Source: Pseudolabrys taiwanensis
GTDB taxonomy: Bacteria > Pseudomonadota > Alphaproteobacteria > Rhizobiales > Xanthobacteraceae
DNA: 64,000 bases
Direction of reading: 5' to 3'
Assembly (NCBI RefSeq): GCF_003367395.1
Contig: NZ_CP031417.1
Coordinates: 1,302,001-1,366,000, forward strand
Shown: in pieces, positions 58,928 to 64,000 of the stretch
Position numbering within the stretch: the first letter of the stretch is position 1
Layout of the letters: each line of letters starts with the position of its first letter
The notes under the pieces: model-generated
The model's input: the letters and a program-made list of their open reading frames with translations, nothing else
Database searches by the model: none
Told to the model about the DNA's origin: nothing
Position numbers and translations under genes: made by a program

Positions 58928-60163
58928 TCAGGCGCGGGCGGACACCTTGCGCCAGACGCGACGCTCCATGTCCTCGACGTTGGGGGCCGGTGGCATGATG
59001 GCCTCTGTGGTAGCGCTCTCCACGCGATTGCGACCGTTTGCCTTGGCGCGGTAGAGGGCGCGGTCGGCCTGCGCCATCAGACCGGCGACCGATACGTGTT
59101 GATCGCAACCCAGCGCCACGCCGGTCGAAACGGTGGGCGTGACGATGCCTATGTCGAACTGAGCATGCGCCGCCACCACAAAATTGCGTCGTAAGCGCTC
59201 GGCGACCGCGGCGGCCTCCCCGACAGAACGGGCCGGCATCAACGCCGCAAATTCCTCACCGCCGATACGGCCGAACAGAACGCCGGCTCCGAGCGTGCGC
59301 GTCGCTTCAATCGCAAACGCTCTCAGCACATCGTCGCCGGCCGCGTGGCCGAGATGATCGTTGATGGTCTTGAAATGATCGAGGTCGAACAGCAGCATCG
59401 CGAGCGGCGTGCCGTCGACGCGCTGCTGCGCGATCAATCGCTCTGCCCCGGCGAGGAAGGCGCGGCGGTTCGACACGCCGCACAAGGGATCAATCAATGA
59501 CGCCGTCTTATGCCGCAGCTCGGTGCGTTCCTTGCTCATGTTGAGCAGCAGGAACGCCAGAACCACGGTAAACATCAGGGTGCCGAAAGCCACCAAAGGA
59601 TAGAGAGCGCTGGCAATGGTCTGATGTTCACCGTCCGGCTGCGGAACGGTAAGCGTCAACGGAATGCGCACAAGCATAGCGCCGCCGTACGCGATCAAAG
59701 TCACAACGGTCGGCCAACGCGACAGCAATGGCTCGGCGCGCCCGCGCCAGATCTCTGCAGCGGCGACAATAGCGAGCACCGCACTCAAGGCCGACGCGAC
59801 GATGGTGCGCAGGTTAATGTCATTGCCGATCGCCGGGACGGCGCAGGCAACGAACCATAGCGCTGGCGCGGGCATGATCAGCAAGAACTGCGGCGGCCGG
59901 CCGTCAAAGAGACGGGCGCCAACCCAGATCAGGCCGAGGCCCGTCAGCACGAGAGCATTGGCGATTTGAATGGACAGCCAATCAGGCACCTGACCGCGCA
60001 CGATGACCAGCGCCATGCCGGCTGCGGCGAGCACGAAGGCGAGGCCCCACAGCCGCGGCGCACGGACGGCGCGATTCTGCAGACTTGCGAAGATAAGCAA
60101 TATGCCGAGAAGCGCCGTGACGAATACCGTCACCACGGCCAACGTTGGAATGTCCAAATACAT
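58928..60163 (-). CDS. Membrane-bound diguanylate cyclase (GGDEF), second of a tandem pair
   Basis: 411 residues from MYLDIPTLAVVTVFV. The plan is as in its neighbour: N-terminal helices (GILLIFASLQNRAVRAPRLWGLA), then GGDEF with DPLCGVSNRRAFLAGAERL, MLLFDLDHFKTINDHLGHAAGDD (in parts) and active GRIGGEEFAALMP. The shared LDIPTL...L.W.G pattern and equal domain order mark a tandem duplication. Any longer N-terminus would run into GC-poor leader DNA. It makes cyclic di-GMP; the signal is unknown. Confidence 0.92.
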   Translation of the reverse strand: MYLDIPTLAVVTVFVTALLGILLIFASLQNRAVRAPRLWGLAFVLAAAGMALVIVRGQVPDWLSIQIANALVLTGLGLIWVGARLFDGRPPQFLLIMPAPALWFVACAVPAIGNDINLRTIVASALSAVLAIVAAAEIWRGRAEPLLSRWPTVVTLIAYGGAMLVRIPLTLTVPQPDGEHQTIASALYPLVAFGTLMFTVVLAFLLLNMSKERTELRHKTASLIDPLCGVSNRRAFLAGAERLIAQQRVDGTPLAMLLFDLDHFKTINDHLGHAAGDDVLRAFAIEATRTLGAGVLFGRIGGEEFAALMPARSVGEAAAVAERLRRNFVVAAHAQFDIGIVTPTVSTGVALGCDQHVSVAGLMAQADRALYRAKANGRNRVESATTEAIMPPAPNVEDMERRVWRKVSARA

Positions 60164-60305
60164 CAAACGAGGTCCACCACCCGCCGCCCCACGCCGGATG
60201 TAATCAACATAAGATTGGGGTGGAGTTACCGCGCCAAGTTTTGTGCACGGCAACATTGCCGAGTCGTAAACACGATACACGCAATGCAGTGAATCCTTTG
60301 GCGCA

Positions 60306-60337
60306 ATAAAAAAGGGCGCGCCGAAGCGCGCCCTTTT
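60306..60337 (-). terminator. Rho-independent terminator of rplM-rpsI
   Basis: Arms AAAAGGGCGCGC / GCGCGCCCTTTT with loop CGAA. On the - strand the hairpin runs into TTTTTTATT, 22 bp after the rpsI stop. Confidence 0.92.
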
Positions 60338-60359
60338 GGCAACAATGCGAAGCTCTCGC

Positions 60360-60836
60360 CTAGCGCTTCGAGAACTGGAAGGAACGACGAGCCTTGGCAC
60401 GGCCGTACTTCTTACGCTCGACCACGCGCGAGTCGCGGGTGAGGAAGCCGCCGCGCTTGAGCGCGCTGCGCAGTTCCGGCTCGAACAGCGTGAGCGCCTT
60501 GGCAAGGCCGTGGCGCACCGCGCCGGCCTGGCCCGACAGTCCGCCGCCCGAAACGGTGCAGATCACGTCGTATTGCCCCGAGCGGCCGGCTGCGACCAGC
60601 GGCTGCTGAATCAGCATGCGCAGGACGGGACGCGCGAAGAAGACTTCGATCGTGCGCGTGTTGACCTCGATCTTGCCGGAGCCCGGCTTGATCCAGACGC
60701 GGGCAACCGCATTCTTACGCTTGCCGGTCGCATAAGCGCGGCCCTGGGCGTCGACCTTCTTCTCGTATTTGGGACCTTCGGGAGCAGCCGTCTTGAGCCC
60801 GGCCAAACCTTCCAGCGACTGTACGGTCTCGGCCAC
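60360..60836 (-). CDS. rpsI: 30S ribosomal protein S9
   Basis: 158 residues with a GTG start. Core: [57 protein letters not shown], and the C-terminal [17 protein letters not shown] tail that contacts P-site tRNA. The N-terminal 30-residue extension ([21 protein letters not shown], in parts) is usual in alphaproteobacteria. It lies 2 bp after rplM. Confidence 0.97.
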   Translation of the reverse strand: MAETVQSLEGLAGLKTAAPEGPKYEKKVDAQGRAYATGKRKNAVARVWIKPGSGKIEVNTRTIEVFFARPVLRMLIQQPLVAAGRSGQYDVICTVSGGGLSGQAGAVRHGLAKALTLFEPELRSALKRGGFLTRDSRVVERKKYGRAKARRSFQFSKR

Positions 60837-60838
60837 GA

Positions 60839-61303
60839 TCAGGCACTCCTCACGTTCTTGCGGTTCATTGCACCGACATCCAGCTTTTCCGGCTTCTGCG
60901 CTTCGTGCGGATGCTCGGCGCCCGGATAGACGCGCAGATTTCCGAGCTGCACGCGGCCGAGCGGCCCGCGCGGCAACATACGCTCAACCGCCTTCTCGAC
61001 GATGCGCTCAGGGAAGCGGCCCTCGAGGATCGAGCGGGCCGTACGCTCCTTGATGCCACCGATGAAACCGGTGTGATGGTGATAGACTTTTTTCTCGCGC
61101 TTGCGGCCGGTGAAGACGACCTTGGCGGCGTTGATGACGATGACGTTGTCGCCGTCGTCGACATGGGGGGTGTAGCTGGGCTTGTGCTTGCCGCGCAGGC
61201 GCATGGCCACGATCGAGGCGAGCCGGCCAACCACGAGCCCGGAGGCGTCGATGGTCACCCACTTCTTCTCAATGTCGGCGGCTTTGGCCGAATAGGTCTT
61301 CAT
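60839..61303 (-). CDS. rplM: 50S ribosomal protein L13
   Basis: 154 residues. It starts [20 protein letters not shown], with [25 protein letters not shown] (in parts), [18 protein letters not shown], and [24 protein letters not shown] (in parts). It is the first gene of the rplM-rpsI operon, with a good promoter candidate upstream. Confidence 0.98.
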   Translation of the reverse strand: MKTYSAKAADIEKKWVTIDASGLVVGRLASIVAMRLRGKHKPSYTPHVDDGDNVIVINAAKVVFTGRKREKKVYHHHTGFIGGIKERTARSILEGRFPERIVEKAVERMLPRGPLGRVQLGNLRVYPGAEHPHEAQKPEKLDVGAMNRKNVRSA

Positions 61304-61354
61304 GACAAATCCTTGGGGATAAACGCGCGAGGCCTGCCCGCGCGACGTGGCGAA

Positions 61355-61383
61355 CGTGTACCCGACCCCCCGCTACCGGTCAA
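61355..61383 (-). promoter_or_regulatory. Candidate rplM promoter
   Basis: On the - strand, TTGACC, 17 bp, TACACG, about 52 bp upstream of the rplM ATG. The -35 box and spacing are good; the -10 is of the weak GC-tolerant alphaproteobacterial kind. Confidence 0.5.
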
Positions 61384-61430
61384 CGCCAGATCGCTACATT
61401 TTCTACAACGTTTTCAGTCACTTATTAAAT

Positions 61431-61446
61431 AGGTAATTAGTTACCT
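61431..61446. other. AT-rich small hairpin after the hotdog gene
   Basis: AGGTAA-TTAG-TTACCT in an AT-rich patch (TTATTAAATAGG...). It lies just after the hotdog gene stop, on the - strand followed by ATTTAATAAG, so it may be a weak terminator. Confidence 0.35.
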
Positions 61447-61454
61447 TGATCTAA

Positions 61455-61886
61455 TCATCGGGAAGCAGGGATTGAATAGGTGGAGGTGACATGCGCGACG
61501 GGCTCATCAGAGCCATCGGAATAGAGCGTCACCTCCCCGACCGCCAGCCTTTTACCGACCTTCATGAGCCGGGCATGGGCGATGAGGTCGGCCTGGGTGG
61601 GCTTGCGTAGGAAATTGATGTTGAGATTGGTCGTGACCGCCAGCGGCTGCGGACCGATCGCGGAGAACACCGCCACGTACATGGCGAAATCGGCCAGTTC
61701 CATCATCGTCGGTCCCGAGATCGTACCACCAGGCCGGATGTGATCCTCGTGGAAATCCCGCCGTACCCGCACGTCACCGTAATGGATGTCTTCGAGGGTC
61801 AGACCGCAGCCTGGGTAGAAGGCTTGCGGAAACTCCTCGTGCAGCAGCTTGCCGATCTCCTCGGCGGTCATCACGGATGGCCGCAT
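61455..61886 (-). CDS. Hotdog-fold thioesterase (PaaI-like)
   Basis: 143 residues in one hotdog domain: RVRRDFHEDHIRPGGTISGPTMMELADFAMYVAV (in parts), LAVTTNLNINFLRKPTQADLIAHARL (in parts), GEVTLYSDG and VAHVTSTYSIP. RPGG.ISG..MM.LAD is the PaaI family active-site helix. It probably hydrolyses an acyl-CoA. The gene upstream of rplM-rpsI in this group is often a PaaI thioesterase. A Met five codons on is an alternative start. Confidence 0.88.
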   Translation of the reverse strand: MRPSVMTAEEIGKLLHEEFPQAFYPGCGLTLEDIHYGDVRVRRDFHEDHIRPGGTISGPTMMELADFAMYVAVFSAIGPQPLAVTTNLNINFLRKPTQADLIAHARLMKVGKRLAVGEVTLYSDGSDEPVAHVTSTYSIPASR

Positions 61887-61941
61887 GGACTTTCACCCCC
61901 ACCTTGTTCTTGACCGGCACGGCCGGCAAACCCGGGGGCAT

Positions 61942-62256
61942 TCAATCCTTGCCGTAAAGCGCCCGCAACTCGTCCTTCGCTTTTTCCAAGGTGTGCCGGC
62001 GGGTCTTGGAAAGCCCCTTTCCACCACGGTTGATGTAAAAAGTAAGCATCGACATGGCGGATCGATACGGCGACGACTTGCGCCGGTGGCTATGTTCCGC
62101 CGACCGCTTGAGCGAACGTGCAATCGCTTTTGGACTGCCCTTCACGAACACGCCTTTGTCGAGCGTCAATGCGTCGCTCGTCTCTGTCACACGTTGCGAC
62201 CAGCGGCGTTTTGTCTTTGTCTTCTTGCGGGCAGATGATTTGCGTTTCTTCGCCAT
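61942..62256 (-). CDS. DUF3175 small basic protein
   Basis: 104 residues from MAKKRKSSARKKTKTKRRW, with GGAGG seven bases upstream. Core: WSQRVTETSDALTLDKGVF, SPKAIARSLKRSAEHSHRRK, PYRSAMSMLTFYINRGGKGL and LEKAKDELRALYGK, which fits DUF3175. It is highly basic, so nucleic-acid binding is possible, but the role is unknown. It is divergent from the enoyl-CoA hydratase-like gene. Confidence 0.85.
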   Translation of the reverse strand: MAKKRKSSARKKTKTKRRWSQRVTETSDALTLDKGVFVKGSPKAIARSLKRSAEHSHRRKSSPYRSAMSMLTFYINRGGKGLSKTRRHTLEKAKDELRALYGKD

Positions 62257-62343
62257 CGTCATACCTCCGCTGCAAACAATGCGTAGGCAGGCGCCCTGTT
62301 CCGACCGCTTGCAAGCATACGCCACCGGAGTAAGTATCGGCCC

Positions 62344-63162
62344 ATGAACATCCAAACCGATGCCCGCGCTGTCGACGCAGTTCTCCTGCGCGAGCAGGAT
62401 GATTCGATCGCGATTCTCACGCTCAACCGCCCGGCCGCGCGCAACAGCCTGTCGGAAGACCTGCTCAACGCGCTGTTCATCACCTTCGATGACATCGCGA
62501 CCGATAAAAGCATCCGCGCCATCGTTTTAGCCGCCAATGGCGTGGCTTTTTCGGCAGGGCACGATCTGAAAGAACTGACGTCCCGGCGTACCGACGCCGA
62601 CGGCGGCCGCGCCTATTTCAAGCACATCATGACGACCTGCAGCGCCATGATGCAGAAGATCGTCAACCTGCCGCAGCCGGTGATCGCCGCGGTACAAGGC
62701 GTCGCCACCGCGGCCGGATGCCAGCTCGTCGCGAGCTGCGATCTTGCCGTTGCTTCGGAGGCCGCGAGGTTCGCGACGCCCGGGGTCGATATCGGCCTGT
62801 TCTGCTCGACACCCATGGTCGCGCTGTCACGCAATGTCGCACCGAAGCATGCCATGGAGATGTTGCTCACCGGCGAGATGATCGAAGCCGATCGCGCCGC
62901 CGCGATGGGTCTCGTCAATCGCGTGGTCGCACCCGGCGAGGAACGCGCGGTTGCCGTTGCGCTCGCCAAGCAGATAGCAGCAAAATCGTCCCACACCGTG
63001 AAGATCGGCAAGGAAGCCTTCTATCGGCAGCGCGAACTCGGCCTTGCCGAGGCTTATGCCTATGCATCCGAAGTGATGACTGAAAACATGATGGCGCGCG
63101 ATGCCGAGGAAGGCATCTGCGCCTTCATCGAGAAGCGCAAGCCAACCTGGGAGGATCGCTGA
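62344..63162 (+). CDS. Enoyl-CoA hydratase/isomerase family protein, ECHDC3-like
   Basis: 272 residues in the crotonase fold. The CoA/oxyanion signature is GVAFSAGHDLKEL, and ATAAGCQLVASCDLAVASEAARF (in parts) is the second. The two catalytic Glu of classical hydratases are missing: GCEL is GCQL, and the QPEI..G site reads TPGVDIGLF. This is the pattern of the ECHDC3 group, whose reaction is unclear. It is followed by a small membrane protein gene with a one-base stop/start overlap. Confidence 0.88.
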   Translation: MNIQTDARAVDAVLLREQDDSIAILTLNRPAARNSLSEDLLNALFITFDDIATDKSIRAIVLAANGVAFSAGHDLKELTSRRTDADGGRAYFKHIMTTCSAMMQKIVNLPQPVIAAVQGVATAAGCQLVASCDLAVASEAARFATPGVDIGLFCSTPMVALSRNVAPKHAMEMLLTGEMIEADRAAAMGLVNRVVAPGEERAVAVALAKQIAAKSSHTVKIGKEAFYRQRELGLAEAYAYASEVMTENMMARDAEEGICAFIEKRKPTWEDR

Positions 63163-63389
63163 TGTCGGCTGTTCTTGCTCTACATGTCGATCGCGCCGTT
63201 GTCCTGCGCGGCATTGTGGCTGGTACGGCTTGGGGTCTGGCCCTGTCGGCCGGTTTCGTCGGCATCGCGCTGACTCAATGCGGCCTGCCCTGCCCCGACG
63301 ATATTGCGTTTACGACCCTCGTATCGGTCGCAACCGGCATTGTTGCCATCGGTCCTTTGGCCGCCTTTGCGAAGCGCCCGAACGCCTGA
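63162..63389 (+). CDS. Small two-helix membrane protein
   Basis: 75 residues. Two hydrophobic segments: GIVAGTAWGLALSAGFVGIAL and, after LTQCGLPCPDD, FTTLVSVATGIVAIGPLAAF. ATG overlaps the upstream TGA (TGATG), which supports translation. I do not recognise the family. It may be cotranscribed with the crotonase-like gene by position only. Confidence 0.55.
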   Translation: MSAVLALHVDRAVVLRGIVAGTAWGLALSAGFVGIALTQCGLPCPDDIAFTTLVSVATGIVAIGPLAAFAKRPNA

Positions 63390-63496
63390 GCGCCGCTGGA
63401 AGAATTTGCGGTCAAATTTCTCCAATTGAACGCGACCGGCCGATCGTGTCGTCTGCCGGTCATCCGAATGACCTTACGTTATCAGGGGGAAAACCA

Positions 63497-63727
63497 ATGA
63501 TCCGCACCGTCACCTTCGCGCTGGCCTTCGGCGCGCTGGCCTTTTCGTTTACAGCCGCGAACGCGCAGGACTTCACCGCGGGGCAGCGCGCGGCGTGCAA
63601 GGGCGATTACGACCAGTTCTGCAAGGGCACGATGCCCGGCGGTGGCCGCGTGCTCGCCTGTCTCGCCAAAAACACCGACAAGCTGTCAGCCGCCTGCAAG
63701 AAGGTGGTCGCCGACGCCAAGAAGTAA
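63497..63727 (+). CDS. Small secreted protein with a cysteine-rich repeat
   Basis: 76 residues with AGGGGGA before the ATG. Signal peptide to ANA-QDF. The mature 52 residues have four Cys in the pattern ACKGDYDQFCKGTMPGGGRVLACL...AACKKVV, one unit of the cysteine-rich repeat (Golgi-type, PF00839-like). Such short periplasmic proteins are common in Bradyrhizobium relatives; no function is known. A GC-rich hairpin without T tract follows near 63745-63789. Confidence 0.75.
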   Translation: MIRTVTFALAFGALAFSFTAANAQDFTAGQRAACKGDYDQFCKGTMPGGGRVLACLAKNTDKLSAACKKVVADAKK

Positions 63728-63814
63728 GCCCCCAGCGGCGTCCCGGCACCTGCCCCGCTCCGGCTGTTCACGGCTGGGGCGGGCGTGCCCGTATCGAGGC
63801 GCATCAATTCATCG

Positions 63815-64000
63815 TCAGTCCGCCGCATCGCCTAGCATCGTAGCGATCTGCTCACACGTCTGACGCAGCCGCGGCGCGACAAGATCGAGAAACGCGCGCA
63901 GCTTCGGCGCCGGGTATCGCCCTTGCGGATAGAGCAAGTGCACCGGCGCCGGCTCGTTCTCGTAAGCAGGCAGCAGCCGTACCAGAGACTTGCCGACAAT
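63815..64000 (-). CDS. LysR-family transcriptional regulator (C-terminal fragment)
   Basis: Only the last 61 residues are in the window: KSLVRLLPAYENEPAPVHLL, then YPQGRYPAPKLRAFLDLVAPR, which is the C-terminal end of the LysR substrate-binding domain (L.P.Y......V.LVYP..R..SPK.R.F.DF). The helix-turn-helix lies beyond the right edge. The target is unknown. Confidence 0.85.
   Translation of the reverse strand: MVGKSLVRLLPAYENEPAPVHLLYPQGRYPAPKLRAFLDLVAPRLRQTCEQIATMLGDAAD

Overview
The window is GC-rich (mid-60s percent by eye) and reads as chromosome of an alphaproteobacterium of the Hyphomicrobiales (Rhizobiales), probably near the Nitrobacteraceae/Xanthobacteraceae. The evidence is a 14-gene nuo operon that runs into birA, an RNase J gene, an epimerase gene and a DUF1467 gene; the tig-clpP-clpX-lon block; nnr next to glnB-glnA; a separate type II glutamine synthetase (glnII) beside a DUF2735 gene; and dispersed palindromic repeats of the kind common in Bradyrhizobium relatives. 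No transposase, integrase, CRISPR array or rRNA was seen. Three tRNA genes are present (Asp-GTC, Val-TAC, Leu-TAG).

Layout. 0-4.6 kb (+): a copper-handling cluster made of a TonB-dependent receptor (cut by the left edge), a His-tailed periplasmic protein, a YcnI-like protein, CopC and CopD. It is followed by about 200 bp of unexplained DNA that ends in a strong terminator. 4.8-23.2 kb (-): nuoABCDEFGHIJKLMN with a small cupin gene between nuoB and nuoC, then birA, rnj, mce and DUF1467. Three palindromic repeats sit in the spacers of this long transcription unit. 23.5-28.5 kb: an orphan Bug-type solute receptor, an L,D-transpeptidase, an alpha/beta hydrolase, a small secreted protein, a haloacid dehalogenase, tRNA-Asp and an HU-type protein.

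28.6-39.2 kb: an accessory block of regulator-plus-target units. These are AraC/EamA exporter, CGNR regulator/alpha-beta hydrolase, pepT, and a TetR regulator divergent from a four-gene operon (polysaccharide deacetylase-like, FAH-family hydrolase, glutathione S-transferase, Bug receptor). It ends with an MFS exporter preceded by a structured leader. Most of the divergent spacers carry a recognisable inverted or direct repeat that is a good operator candidate. 39.3-47.8 kb (-): tRNA-Val, lon, clpX, clpP, tig, tRNA-Leu and nnr.

47.8-57.2 kb is rich in nitrogen genes: glnB (PII) and glnA behind a sigma-54 promoter, glutaminase, DUF2735, and glnII behind a sigma-54 promoter with an upstream NtrC-like site. 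An HxlR/oxidoreductase pair and a TetR/MFS pair lie between them. 57.2-64 kb: two tandem paralogous membrane diguanylate cyclases, rplM-rpsI, a hotdog thioesterase, a DUF3175 protein, an enoyl-CoA hydratase-like protein, two small proteins, and the C-terminus of a LysR regulator cut by the right edge.

The best candidates for something undescribed are the TetR-controlled four-gene operon with its 44-bp palindrome, the structured leader in front of the MFS gene at 38 kb, the AT-rich patch inside nnr, the 35-bp perfect palindrome between nnr and glnB, and the orphan terminator-ended segment after copD. Everything here comes from reading the sequence; no database search was run.
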